64,000 nt of DNA. It comes from Acidovorax soli (lineage in GTDB: Bacteria > Pseudomonadota > Gammaproteobacteria > Burkholderiales > Burkholderiaceae_C). The number at the start of each line of letters is the position of its first letter. Position 1 is the stretch's first letter. The notes under the pieces are model-generated. The model saw nothing but the letters and a program-made list of their open reading frames with translations. It made no database searches and was not told the origin of the DNA. This document shows positions 56,397 to 64,000 of the stretch, one piece after another. The DNA lies in assembly GCF_900107605.1 (NCBI RefSeq), contig NZ_FNQJ01000005.1:98450-162449 (forward strand), read 5' to 3'. The position numbers and the translations under genes are program-made.

Positions 56397-56969
56397 TCAT
56401 ACCGGCCAGACCACGCCGTTGTCGTTCAGGATGGCATCGAGCGGCAGGTCGAACGCGTCGGGCTCGAAGTCGTCGAGGTAGCCGTGGGTGAAGCCCAGGC
56501 CCACGGTGAATGGCCTGGGTTGCAGCGTGGCCAGGGTGCGGTCGTAAAAGCCGCCGCCATAGCCCAGCCGGTAGCCGCCCGGCGCATAACCCACGCAGGG
56601 CACGAACAGCAGCGTGGGCACGATCATCTCGGTGTCCTTGGGCTTGGGAATGCCGTAGGCGTCTTCTTCCATGGGGCAGCCGGGGTGCCAGGCGTGGAAG
56701 GTGAGCGTCTTGTGCTGCTTGTTCACCACCGGCAGGCCGATGCGCCGGCGCAGGGGCTCGTCCAGCAGCTCGCCGTCTTCCTTCCAGCGGTGCAGGGCGG
56801 GCAGGGGGTCGAACTCGCCCTTGATGGGCCAGTAGGCGCCGATCACGGTGTCGGGCCGGTTCACCAGCCAGATGCGCATGACTTGCTGCAACAGGTCGGA
56901 TCGCTGTAGGCGGTCGGGCAAATTGAGGCGTTCTTGTATCAATGCGCGCCGAAGGGCTGCTTTGTCCAT
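56397..56969 (-). CDS. 5-formyltetrahydrofolate cyclo-ligase
   Basis: Converts 5-formyl-THF to 5,10-methenyl-THF with ATP, 190 residues. The N-terminal KAALRRALIQERLNL, the PIKGEFDPLP region and the C-terminal ATP-binding motif GYGGGFYDRTL are typical of the YgfA/FthC family. It is divergent from the lytic transglycosylase with 14 nt between starts. No 6S RNA-like structure, which often adjoins ygfA, fits in this gap. Confidence 0.92.
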   Translation of the reverse strand: MDKAALRRALIQERLNLPDRLQRSDLLQQVMRIWLVNRPDTVIGAYWPIKGEFDPLPALHRWKEDGELLDEPLRRRIGLPVVNKQHKTLTFHAWHPGCPMEEDAYGIPKPKDTEMIVPTLLFVPCVGYAPGGYRLGYGGGFYDRTLATLQPRPFTVGLGFTHGYLDDFEPDAFDLPLDAILNDNGVVWPV

Positions 56970-56971
56970 CA

Positions 56972-56977
56972 GATAAT
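56972..56977 (+). promoter_or_regulatory. -10-like hexamer 6 nt before the transglycosylase gene
   Basis: GATAAT, then TCCCCC, then ATG. It lies in the 14-nt gap between two divergent start codons, so there is no room for a leader. Confidence 0.45.
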
Positions 56978-56983
56978 TCCCCC

Positions 56984-58969
56984 ATGCATTTACTCAGAGC
57001 CATTCTGACACCCCTTGTGGCCGCTGCCGTGCTGGCCACTGCTGCGCCCCTGGTCCAGGCGCAAAACCGTGGCGACGACACCCTGCTGGAGATGCAGCAG
57101 GCCTTCCGCAAGGGCGACCGCAAGAAGCTCGAACAGCTGCTGCCCGCCGCGCGCGGCCATGCGCTGGAACCCTGGGCTGCCTATTGGACGCTGAAGGCGC
57201 GTCTGGACGAGGCCGCACCGCAGGAGGTGCAGGCCTTTTTGCAGCGCTATGCCGGCAGCTACCAGGAAGACCGCCTGCGCAATGACTGGCTGCTGCTGCT
57301 GGGCCAGCGGCGCGACTGGTCGCAGTTTGCCGAGCACCATCCGCAATACCGCATGTCGGACGACCGCGAGGTGCGCTGCTACGCCCTGCTGATCGACCAG
57401 ATCAAGGGCACGGCACCCGCCAGTGCTGCCGATGATGTGCGCCGCACCTGGTATTCGCTGCGCGATGCGGACGACGGCTGCACCCACGCGGCCAGCGAGT
57501 TATACAGCGACAAGAAGCTCAGTGCGCTGGATGTGTGGCGCAAGGCGCGCCTGGGCATAGAGGCCAACCGCATGCGCGTGGTGCGCAATGCCGTGGAAAT
57601 TGTCGCGCCCGATGCCCTGCCCCAGCTGCGCGATGTGTTCGACTCGCCCACCAAATACCTGCTCGGCCGCGCCACCGTGCGCGGCAAGATGCACCAGGAG
57701 CTGGTGGTGCTGGCCCTGGTCAAGCTGGCCACCGGCGACCCGCAGGCCGCCGCCAACCTGCTGGACGCCAAATGGGGTGTGCAGCTGTCGGCCGAAGAGC
57801 GCAACTGGGTCTGGGGCGTGATCGGCAAGCAGGCCGCGCAAAAGCTCTCGCCCGATGCCATGGCGTATTTCGCCAACGTGGCCCGCGACAGCGACCTGAA
57901 CGACGATACCCTGGGCTGGAAGGCGCGCGCCGCCTTGCGTGCCGGCCAATGGAAGGTGGTGCGCAAGACCATCGACGCCATGGGCGACGACACCCGCCAG
58001 GAAAGCACCTGGGTGTACTGGAAAGCCCGCGCCCTGCTGGCCGCCAGGCCCAGCGAAGCCGAGCGCGCCGAAGCACGGCAATTGCTGGAGGGCATTGCCG
58101 GCACTCGCGGTTTTTATGAGCAGCTGGCCCTGGAAGAGCTGGGCCAGCGCATTGCCACGCCGCCCGCGCCGGCGCCGCTCACCGCCGAGGAAAAAGCCGC
58201 TGCGCGCGCCAACCCGGGGCTTAACCGGGGCCTGTACGCCATCTTGTTGGGCCTGCGCAGCGAAGGCGTGCGCGAGTGGAACTACACCACCAACCTGCAC
58301 ACCCCCGGCGGCATGGCCGACCGCGAACTGTTGGCCGCAGCCGACTTTGCCTGCCAGCGCGAGGTGTGGGACCGCTGCATCAACACCAGCGAGCGCACCA
58401 AGGCCGTGACCGATGCGGCGCAGCGCTTTCCCACGCCGTTTCGCAACACCGTGGTGGAGCGCGCCCAGGGCATAGGTCTCGACCCGGCCTATGTCTACGG
58501 CCTTATCCGCCAGGAAAGCCGCTTCGTGATGGATGCCCGCTCGGGCGTGGGCGCCTCGGGCCTGATGCAGGTGATGCCCGCCACCGCGCGCTGGACGGCC
58601 AGGAAGATCGGCCTTGCCAACTTCACGCCCGACCAGATCTCCGATCGCGACACCAACATCACCATCGGCACGGCCTACCTCAAGCTGGCACTCGACGACT
58701 TCGCCGGCTCCATGCCCATGGCCGCCGCCGCCTACAACGCCGGCCCCGGCCGCCCGCGCAGCTGGCGCAACGGCCCGGTGCTCGATGCCGCCATCTGGGC
58801 CGAAAACGTGCCTTTTGCCGAGACGCGCGATTACGTCAAGAAGGTGCTGGCCAACACCACCAACTACGCGGCCTTGCTGACGGGGCAGCCGCAGTCGCTC
58901 AAGAGCCGGCTGGGCACGGTGGGGCCGCGGGAGAGTGCGGAGCCGGAGGCGAACAAGGAGCTTCCTTGA
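56984..58969 (+). CDS. soluble lytic murein transglycosylase (Slt70-like)
   Basis: A periplasmic exolytic enzyme that cleaves peptidoglycan to 1,6-anhydromuropeptides. The 661-residue product has a signal peptide (cleavage near VQAQ, residue 26), a long helical superhelix (about 30-450) and a C-terminal SLT domain with the catalytic Glu511 in IRQESRF, SGVGASGLMQVMPATA and AAYNAGPGR. Length matches Slt70. The stop is followed by an 800-bp repeat region with no gene. Confidence 0.93.
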   Translation: MHLLRAILTPLVAAAVLATAAPLVQAQNRGDDTLLEMQQAFRKGDRKKLEQLLPAARGHALEPWAAYWTLKARLDEAAPQEVQAFLQRYAGSYQEDRLRNDWLLLLGQRRDWSQFAEHHPQYRMSDDREVRCYALLIDQIKGTAPASAADDVRRTWYSLRDADDGCTHAASELYSDKKLSALDVWRKARLGIEANRMRVVRNAVEIVAPDALPQLRDVFDSPTKYLLGRATVRGKMHQELVVLALVKLATGDPQAAANLLDAKWGVQLSAEERNWVWGVIGKQAAQKLSPDAMAYFANVARDSDLNDDTLGWKARAALRAGQWKVVRKTIDAMGDDTRQESTWVYWKARALLAARPSEAERAEARQLLEGIAGTRGFYEQLALEELGQRIATPPAPAPLTAEEKAAARANPGLNRGLYAILLGLRSEGVREWNYTTNLHTPGGMADRELLAAADFACQREVWDRCINTSERTKAVTDAAQRFPTPFRNTVVERAQGIGLDPAYVYGLIRQESRFVMDARSGVGASGLMQVMPATARWTARKIGLANFTPDQISDRDTNITIGTAYLKLALDDFAGSMPMAAAAYNAGPGRPRSWRNGPVLDAAIWAENVPFAETRDYVKKVLANTTNYAALLTGQPQSLKSRLGTVGPRESAEPEANKELP

Positions 58970-58979
58970 GGTCTTTTTA

Positions 58980-59021
58980 GGCTCTGGTGCTTGTTTATCA
59001 GGCGCTGGTTGCTATTGTTTT
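58980..59021 (+). repeat. AT-rich dispersed repeat, copy F
   Basis: GGCTCTGGTGCTTGTTTATC then AGGCGCTGGTTGCTATTG; forms the left outer end of the palindromic element and pairs with copy G. Confidence 0.6.
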
Positions 59022-59082
59022 GATGGTTTGTAGTGTGCCTTGGTTGAGGGCGGAGGCCGGGTTTCGGCCCGGCGGCCGCCTC

Positions 59083-59110
59083 ACTTTTCTTTGCTTCGCC
59101 AAAGAAAAGT
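59083..59110. repeat. perfect hairpin, left arm of element
   Basis: ACTTTTCTTT and AAAGAAAAGT are perfect 10-bp arms with loop GCTTCGCC. The same loop with different, again perfectly paired arms occurs at 59602-59631 and 63877-63904. Confidence 0.75.
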
Positions 59111-59601
59111 AAGCAAAAGAAAGGCGACCCACAGCCTGCGACCCCTTCGGGGCAGACCTGCGTCGGTGCGGTTGCGGGGTGCGCCGTGGAACTCGCTACG
59201 CGCTGGCGCGCTGCGCTCGGACAGCCACGGCGAGTCAGATAACGAGGCATGGGCGCTTCGACGCCCATGCTCACCCCGCAACCGCCCCGCCGCAGGCGCA
59301 GCCAGATGGGGGTGAACAACCCAACAGCCCCACGGGCCATCGCTGCGCTTGGCCCCAATCTCGCGGGCGCAAGCGCCTCGCGCCTCACGCTGCACAGGCT
59401 GGGCCGAGCGCAGCGATGGCCCGAAGGGATGTTTGCTCCGGTTCCCTTCAGGCTGCGCCGAGGAGCGCAGCGGCCAGCGGATCAGGGCTCGCGATTGTCT
59501 GAGCGCAGCGAGTTCGAGCGAGACCCCGCTGAACGCGAGCACCGCAGGTTGCCCGCAGCGAAGCGAAGGGACGCAGCCTGTAGGGTCGCCTTTTCTTTGG
59601 T

Positions 59602-59631
59602 GGCTTTCTTTTGGCGAAGTAAAAGAAAGCC
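59602..59631. repeat. perfect hairpin, right arm of element
   Basis: GGCTTTCTTTT and AAAAGAAAGCC are perfect 11-bp arms; the loop is GGCGAAGT, the complement of ACTTCGCC. Confidence 0.75.
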
Positions 59632-59687
59632 ACTGCGCCGCCGGGCGCACACCCCGGCCCCCGCCCCATGCAAAGGCATAGCACCAA

Positions 59688-59735
59688 CTATCAAAACAAT
59701 AGCAACCAGCGCCTGATAAATAAGCACCGAAGCCC
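59688..59735 (-). repeat. AT-rich dispersed repeat, copy G (inverted)
   Basis: On the minus strand GGCTTCGGTGCTTATTTATC then AGGCGCTGGTTGCTATTG; nearly identical to copy F in its core, closing the palindromic element. Confidence 0.6.
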
Positions 59736-59776
59736 AAAAGCCAGACCAGCAGGCAGGCCAACCGAACCCACCACCC

Positions 59777-60703
59777 TCAAAGATTCACCAACCACTCCCC
59801 CTCCCGCCGCGCTGCCCCCGACCGCACCAGCTCATCCATCAACCCCTCCAGCCACTCGCCTTGGCCGCGATCATTGAAATGCCGCTGGTGCATGGCGCCG
59901 AAGTAGGGCGTGGCGTCCGTCCAGGCGCGCAGTTCGGACACGGGGATGCGCTGCCACTCCAGCAGCTTGTATTTCAGCAGTACCTTGGCGGCATAGAGCG
60001 CGTGCTTGCCAGGGTTGCTGGCAAAGCCGTCAAGCCGCTTGCGCGCCACGGCGAGTGCGCGGGGCGCGTCGGCAAACACCGGTCCATGGCCCGGAATCAC
60101 GGTGCGCGGCGCCAGGCGCTCGATGAGGTCCAGCGTGGCGGCCACGTCGGCAAAGGCGCTGTCGCCCTCCAGCTCGGGAAAGACCACGCCGAAGCCGTTT
60201 TCCCACAGCGCGTCGGCCGAGATCAGGAGGCGGTCTTGCGGCTCGAACAGCACCACCGAATGCGTATCGTGCCCCGGCGCGGCATGCACCTGCCAGGGTT
60301 TGTCGCCCAGCAGCGTGGTGGTGCCTGGCTGCAGCACGCTGTCGTAGCGAAAGGGCGGGCATTCCTGGCCGGTGGGGGTGTAGCTCAGCGCATAGGCGTC
60401 CCAGTCGCGCACATGGGCGGCCTGCCCGGGCGGGATGGATGTCTCCACCCACGGCCAGGCCTGCTGCAGCGCGGCGTTGCCGCCGCAGTGGTCGCTGTGC
60501 AGGTGGGTGTTGAGGATGCGGTCGAGCGCACGGTTGCCCAGCGCGCCCTGCACCAGCGCCACCATCTGGTCGGCGTGGCTGCAGTAGCCGGTGTCCACCA
60601 GTGCAGTGTCGCGCTGACCGATGAACAGGATGTTGTTGGCCGACAGCCAGCCGCGCTCGAACACCGTTATTTCGACTGGCAGCGCAGGTGGAGTAGGCGT
60701 CAT
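59777..60703 (-). CDS. MBL-fold metallo-hydrolase
   Basis: A 308-residue metallo-beta-lactamase-fold protein. The metal motif THLHSDHCGG is near residue 66, followed by APGHDTHSVVLF, LISADALWENGFG and IPGHGPVF, all the expected ligands. The C-terminal ~80 residues are helical and resemble glyoxalase II-like or lactonase-like families with an added domain. Substrate unknown. The stop lies just outside the palindromic element. Confidence 0.88.
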   Translation of the reverse strand: MTPTPPALPVEITVFERGWLSANNILFIGQRDTALVDTGYCSHADQMVALVQGALGNRALDRILNTHLHSDHCGGNAALQQAWPWVETSIPPGQAAHVRDWDAYALSYTPTGQECPPFRYDSVLQPGTTTLLGDKPWQVHAAPGHDTHSVVLFEPQDRLLISADALWENGFGVVFPELEGDSAFADVAATLDLIERLAPRTVIPGHGPVFADAPRALAVARKRLDGFASNPGKHALYAAKVLLKYKLLEWQRIPVSELRAWTDATPYFGAMHQRHFNDRGQGEWLEGLMDELVRSGAARREGEWLVNL

Positions 60704-60762
60704 AAGCTGTGAAAATCAAATATTTTGGCGGGTGCGACCGGGGACGGTGGTCGCCCCGCCGC

Positions 60763-62448
60763 TCAGGAGGTGGTCCTCAGCTCGCGCCGCAGTATCTTGC
60801 CCACATTGCTTTTGGGCAGCTCGTCGCGGAACTCGATGTACTTGGGGCGTTTGTACCCGGTCAGGTTGGCGTGGCAGAAATTGGCCACCTGGTCCTCGGT
60901 CAGAGCGGGGTCGTTCTTGATCACGAAGATCTTGATGGACTCGCCCTGCATGGCGTCGGGAATGCCGATGGCAGCGCATTCCACCACGCCGGGGCACAGG
61001 CTGATGACCTGCTCCAGTTCGTTCGGAAACACGTTGAAGCCGCTCACCAGGATCATGTCCTTCTTGCGGTCGATGATGCGCGTGTAGCCCTGCGCGTCCA
61101 TGGTGCCGATGTCGCCCGTGCGCATGAAGCCGTCGGCCGTGAAGGCCAGGGCGTTCTCCTCGGGCTGGTTGTAGTAGCCCGTCATCACGTTGGGGCCGCG
61201 GATGCAGATCTCGCCCGACTCACCCTGCGCCAGGCTGTTGCCGGCGTCGTCCTTGATGGCGATGTCGATGCCGGGCAGGGGCAGGCCGATGGTGCCGCTG
61301 AACGCGGTGTTGGTCACGGGGTTGTTGGTGCCGATGGCGCAGGTCTCGCTCATGCCCCAGCCTTCGATCATGGTGCTGCCGGTGACCTGCTGCCACTGCC
61401 TGGCCGTGCCTTCACTTGCGGCCATGCCGCCGGCCTGCGAAACGCACAGGTGCGAAAAGTCGACCGACTTGAACTGCGGGTTCTGCAGCAGTGCGTTGAA
61501 CAGCGTGTTCACGGCGGGCAGCATGTGGAAGGGGCGCTTCTTGAGCACCTCGACGAATTTGGGAATGTCGCGCGGGTTGGGGATCAGCGTGAGGCTGGAG
61601 CCTTGGCGTATGGCCAGCAGGCACAGCGTGAGCGCGAAGATGTGGTACAGCGGCAGCGCCGCGATGCTGTTGGCGCGGCTGACGTCGCCCACCTTCGACA
61701 AGGCGGGTGTGAACCAGGCCTCGGCCTGCAGCGTGGCGGCCACGATATTGCGGTGGGTCAGCACCGCGCCCTTGGACAGGCCCGTGGTGCCGCCCGTGTA
61801 CTGCAGGAAGGCGATCGAGTCGAGCGTTGCCTGGCTGGGCGCCAGCGTGCGGCGCTCGCCCAGCGCCAGTGCCTTCCTGAAGCTGACGACCTTGCGGCCA
61901 TTGGAAAGCGGCAGTTCGTAGGCGGGCACCATCTTGGCGAGATGCCGCACGGCAAAGGTGATCCAGGGGCCGTAGACCGCGCCCAGCAGATCACCCATGG
62001 ACGCCATCACCACCTGCTGCACGGCGGTGTGCTCGACGATTTCGCTCAGAGTGTGGGCGAAGTTCTCCAGGATCACGATGGCCGTGGCGCCCGAATCCTT
62101 GAGCTGGTGCTCCAGCTCGCGGGCGGTGTAGAGCGGGTTCACGTTGACGCAGGTGTAGCCGGCGCGCAGCACGGCGGCCATGGTCACGCCAAACTGCGGC
62201 ACGTTGGGCAGCATGATGGCCACGCGCGCGCCGGGCTCCAGCCCCAGGCCCTGCAGGTAGGCACCCAGGGCCGCCGAGAGGCGGTCGAGTTCGCCGTAGG
62301 ACATCCACTGGTCCATGCAGACCGAAAAAGGGCTCGACGCGTGCTTGCGAAAGGATTCTTCCAGCAGGTGCGCCACCGAGCGGTATTGCTCTGGCTGCAC
62401 ATCGTGGGGAACCCCGGGGGGGTAGCTTTTGAGCCAGATCTTTTCCAT
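60763..62448 (-). CDS. fadD: long-chain-fatty-acid--CoA ligase FadD
   Basis: A 561-residue AMP-forming ligase that starts fatty acid beta-oxidation. It begins MEKIWLKSYPPGVPHDV, has the P-loop YTGGTTGLSKGAVLTH, GWGMSETCA, and the C-terminal signature RTGDIGTMDAQGYTRIIDRKKDMI with the catalytic Lys near GKILRREL. This is the compact E. coli-type form, unlike the larger synthetase at the window start. It is 59 nt downstream of the MBL gene's start codon on the same strand. Confidence 0.94.
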   Translation of the reverse strand: MEKIWLKSYPPGVPHDVQPEQYRSVAHLLEESFRKHASSPFSVCMDQWMSYGELDRLSAALGAYLQGLGLEPGARVAIMLPNVPQFGVTMAAVLRAGYTCVNVNPLYTARELEHQLKDSGATAIVILENFAHTLSEIVEHTAVQQVVMASMGDLLGAVYGPWITFAVRHLAKMVPAYELPLSNGRKVVSFRKALALGERRTLAPSQATLDSIAFLQYTGGTTGLSKGAVLTHRNIVAATLQAEAWFTPALSKVGDVSRANSIAALPLYHIFALTLCLLAIRQGSSLTLIPNPRDIPKFVEVLKKRPFHMLPAVNTLFNALLQNPQFKSVDFSHLCVSQAGGMAASEGTARQWQQVTGSTMIEGWGMSETCAIGTNNPVTNTAFSGTIGLPLPGIDIAIKDDAGNSLAQGESGEICIRGPNVMTGYYNQPEENALAFTADGFMRTGDIGTMDAQGYTRIIDRKKDMILVSGFNVFPNELEQVISLCPGVVECAAIGIPDAMQGESIKIFVIKNDPALTEDQVANFCHANLTGYKRPKYIEFRDELPKSNVGKILRRELRTTS

Positions 62449-62480
62449 GCGGTGTCCTCGGGTGCTCCGGTAGGGAAGGC

Positions 62481-62645
62481 TAGTACTGCAACCCGGAAGT
62501 GGCGGAACACAATGAAATCGATGCATTCGCTCGCAGGGCAAGGCGCAAACCACAGCCATAGCCGTAGCTATGGCGAGGATTTGCAACGCCGCCATGCGGG
62601 CGAAGGCGCGATTTCATGTTTCGAAACTTCCGGGTTGCCGTACTA
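62481..62645. mobile_element. 165-bp palindromic element with 20-bp terminal inverted repeats (MITE-like)
   Basis: TAGTACTGCAACCCGGAAGT (62481-62500) and the inverted copy at 62626-62645 differ at one base in 20. Between them the two halves are imperfect complements (ATGAAATCG...GCCATAGC each), meeting at the perfect hairpin GCCATAGC-CGTA-GCTATGGC (62555-62574). It encodes no transposase. It lies in the 393-bp gap between fadD and the hydrolase; the remainder of that gap shows no gene. Confidence 0.7.
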
Positions 62646-62841
62646 AATTGTGGGAGCGGGGCAGGGGCCCGGCTACCGGGCTTGTCCTAGGGTGCGTGCC
62701 AGCTCCGTCCCGCAGGCGACAGGGCCGTGGCATGGGCGCTGCAGTGGCGCTGCATCGGCGGAAAGTGCGTGCCGCACCCAGCGCAAGCCTTCCCGGGGCA
62801 GGCAGCACAATGCGTGCTCCTTCCTTGCAACCCCCGAATCC

Positions 62842-63768
62842 ATGAACGCACGCTGGCAGCAAGCCGTGGTTTTCTTCAACACCTTGGCCACGATCGCCTG
62901 GCTGGCATGGCAGTGGCCCCGCTCGCCGCTGACCGCACTGGCGGGCGTTGCCGCCGCACTGGCCTTGTTCGGGCTGGTGCTGGGGCTGCAGTTCGCGACC
63001 ATGCTGCGCGTGAACCGCTCGGACCCCGTGCCACGGCCGTCATGGGGGCAGCTGGTCACGGCCTGGTGGGCCGAGGCGCGCCTGGCGCTGGCGGTGTTTG
63101 GCTGGCGCCAGCCCTTTCGCCACAGCGCCGTTCCCGACTGGCTGCCGCCCCTGGCACCCAACCAGCGGGCCGCGCGCCGGGGCGTGGTGCTGGTGCACGG
63201 CTTCCTGTGCAACCGGGGTTTCTGGCTGCCGTGGATGGCGGCGCTGCGCGAGCGCGGCCATGCTTTTGTGGCGGTGACGCTGGAGCCGGCCTTTGGCTCG
63301 ATCGACGACTACGCGGCCACCATCGACGCTGCCGTGCGGCGCGTGCAAGAGGCCACCGGCATGGCGCCTGTGGTAGTGGGCCACAGCATGGGCGGGCTGG
63401 CGGCCCGCGCCTGGTTGCGCTCACTGGCGGCAGGCAGCGCCACCGCGCGCGTGCACCGGGTCATCACGCTGGGCACACCGCATGGTGGCACCTGGGCGGG
63501 GCGTTTCAGCAGTTCGGTCAACGGCCAGCAGATGGCGCTGGGCGGTGCATGGGTGCAGCAGCTGCAGCAGGGCGAGCCGGCTGCCCGTGCAGCCTTGTTC
63601 ACCTGCTGGTATTCGAACTGCGACAACATCGTTTTTCCGGCGGGTACGGCCATGTTGGCGGGGGCGGACAACCGGTTGGTGCAGGGGGTGGCGCATATGC
63701 AGATGGCGTTTCACCCTTTGGTCATGCGGGCTTGCCTGGAGGAGATGGGGCGGGGTGATTTGGGGTAA
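62842..63768 (+). CDS. membrane-anchored alpha/beta hydrolase (triacylglycerol lipase-like)
   Basis: A 308-residue protein with two N-terminal hydrophobic segments (about 5-25 and 30-50) and an alpha/beta hydrolase domain (about 110-305). The oxyanion segment VLVHGFLCNRGFW, nucleophile elbow GHSMGG (Ser182), a possible acid in NCDN and His in VAHMQMAFHP fit a lipase or esterase of the LipA/PGAP1-like type. Substrate unknown. The ATG at 62842 is chosen because the first transmembrane helix starts there. Confidence 0.83.
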   Translation: MNARWQQAVVFFNTLATIAWLAWQWPRSPLTALAGVAAALALFGLVLGLQFATMLRVNRSDPVPRPSWGQLVTAWWAEARLALAVFGWRQPFRHSAVPDWLPPLAPNQRAARRGVVLVHGFLCNRGFWLPWMAALRERGHAFVAVTLEPAFGSIDDYAATIDAAVRRVQEATGMAPVVVGHSMGGLAARAWLRSLAAGSATARVHRVITLGTPHGGTWAGRFSSSVNGQQMALGGAWVQQLQQGEPAARAALFTCWYSNCDNIVFPAGTAMLAGADNRLVQGVAHMQMAFHPLVMRACLEEMGRGDLG

Positions 63769-63772
63769 TTTG

Positions 63773-64000
63773 CGGCTCTGAAGCTTGTTTATAAATCGCT
63801 GACGGCTATTGTTTTAGTAGTTGATGTTGTGCTTTTTCTGGGGGCGGGGGCCGGGTCTCGCCCCGGCGGGCGCCTCACTTTCTTTTGCTTCGCCAAAAGA
63901 AAGTAAGCAAAGAAAAGGCGACCCTGCTGTCTGCGACGGGTTTTTGGGGTCAGAGCCCCAATTCACCGAGCCTATGGCTCGCCCCGAAGGGGTGCGGTGC
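63773..64000. repeat. partial copy of the palindromic element (with AT-rich copy H), cut by window end
   Basis: Begins 5 nt after the hydrolase stop with GGCTCTGAAGCTTGTTTAT and AAATCGCTGACGGCTATTG (copy H, 63773-63820). It then follows the left arm of the 58974 element, GGCCGGGTCTCGCCCC, the hairpin ACTTTCTTTT/AAAAGAAAGT (63877-63904) and AGCAAAGAAAAGGCGACC. Beyond about 63935 it diverges. The rest lies outside the window. Confidence 0.6.

Larger units (their letters stand above)
58974..59745. mobile_element. large nested palindromic element without coding capacity (MITE-like)
   Basis: The left arm (about 58974-59230) and right arm (about 59490-59745) are imperfect inverted repeats of roughly 250 bp. 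The AT-rich repeat forms both outer ends (copies F and G). Inside the centre, 59334-59355 and 59401-59422 are inverted repeats matching at 21 of 22 positions. Open frames here are shadows of the repeat. No transposase is encoded. It fills the space between the transglycosylase and MBL genes. Part of the left arm recurs at 63773-63930. Confidence 0.6.

Noticed and set aside
53869..56969. 6S RNA next to the 5-formyl-THF cyclo-ligase gene
   Set aside because: Only 14 nt separate this gene from its divergent neighbour and no suitable structure was found downstream.
59081..59761. Reading frames of up to 226 codons in the 59-kb gap
   Set aside because: They coincide with the palindromic repeat, change frame between arms and contain no domain.

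Overview
The window reads as one chromosomal stretch of a high-GC betaproteobacterium, most probably Comamonadaceae (Acidovorax / Alicycliphilus / Diaphorobacter type). The pointers are strongly GC-rich third codon positions, an orphan Bug-family solute receptor, a heme d1 (nir) cluster of betaproteobacterial type, and several families of dispersed intergenic repeats. No rRNA, tRNA, CRISPR array, phage gene or transposase was found. The assignment to family is inference.

Layout. 1-9.8 kb: an acyl-CoA synthetase (last residues outside the window) divergent from a Crp/Fnr-type regulator, an rRNA pseudouridine synthase, a SRPBCC / LolA-like / aquaporin group, htpG, a Gly/Val-rich lipoprotein and a Bug receptor. 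9.8-15.3 kb: a stress block with SrkA kinase, a Ser/Thr kinase fused to a universal-stress domain and translationally coupled to a metallophosphoesterase, ohr-ohrR with a clear palindromic operator, and a 3-hydroxyacyl-CoA dehydrogenase. 15.4-20.5 kb: a GMC oxidoreductase and a NodI/NodJ-type ABC exporter whose two genes are split by a lower-GC DUF1016 nuclease gene. 20.6-29.4 kb: AMP nucleosidase, an MgtC/DUF4010 membrane protein, dbpA-dtd, uspA and an MgtA-like P-type ATPase, TauE/SafE permease. 29.5-34.2 kb: ybeY-phoH, and ruvA-ruvB separated by a secreted lipoprotein serine protease. 34.2-37.7 kb: an adaptor-permease-ATPase export operon.

37.9-45.6 kb is the heme d1 locus: nirC-nirF-nirDL-nirG-nirH-nirJ-nirN on the minus strand and nirE on the plus strand, with a perfect FNR/DNR box between nirC and nirE. 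These genes carry uroporphyrinogen III through precorrin-2/siroheme to heme d1, the cofactor of cytochrome cd1 nitrite reductase; nirS itself is not in the window. 45.6-64 kb: a fusion of a membrane di-iron hydroxylase with a YhhN lysoplasmalogenase domain, a D-threonine-aldolase-type enzyme, a phosphatase, ttcA, folB and a pteridine-reductase-like SDR, MidA-type methyltransferase, trxC, cca, GST, 5-formyl-THF cyclo-ligase, lytic transglycosylase, an MBL hydrolase, fadD and a lipase-like hydrolase.

The most interesting non-gene content is the repeats: a 119-bp element (three copies), an AT-rich element of about 45 bp (eight copies, one apparently inside a coding sequence), a ~770-bp nested palindrome at 58.97-59.75 kb with a partial copy at the window end, and a 165-bp palindrome with 20-bp terminal inverted repeats at 62.48-62.65 kb. 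A -10-like hexamer sits exactly 6 nt before the start codon of eight genes (7 nt in a ninth), which suggests leaderless transcription.
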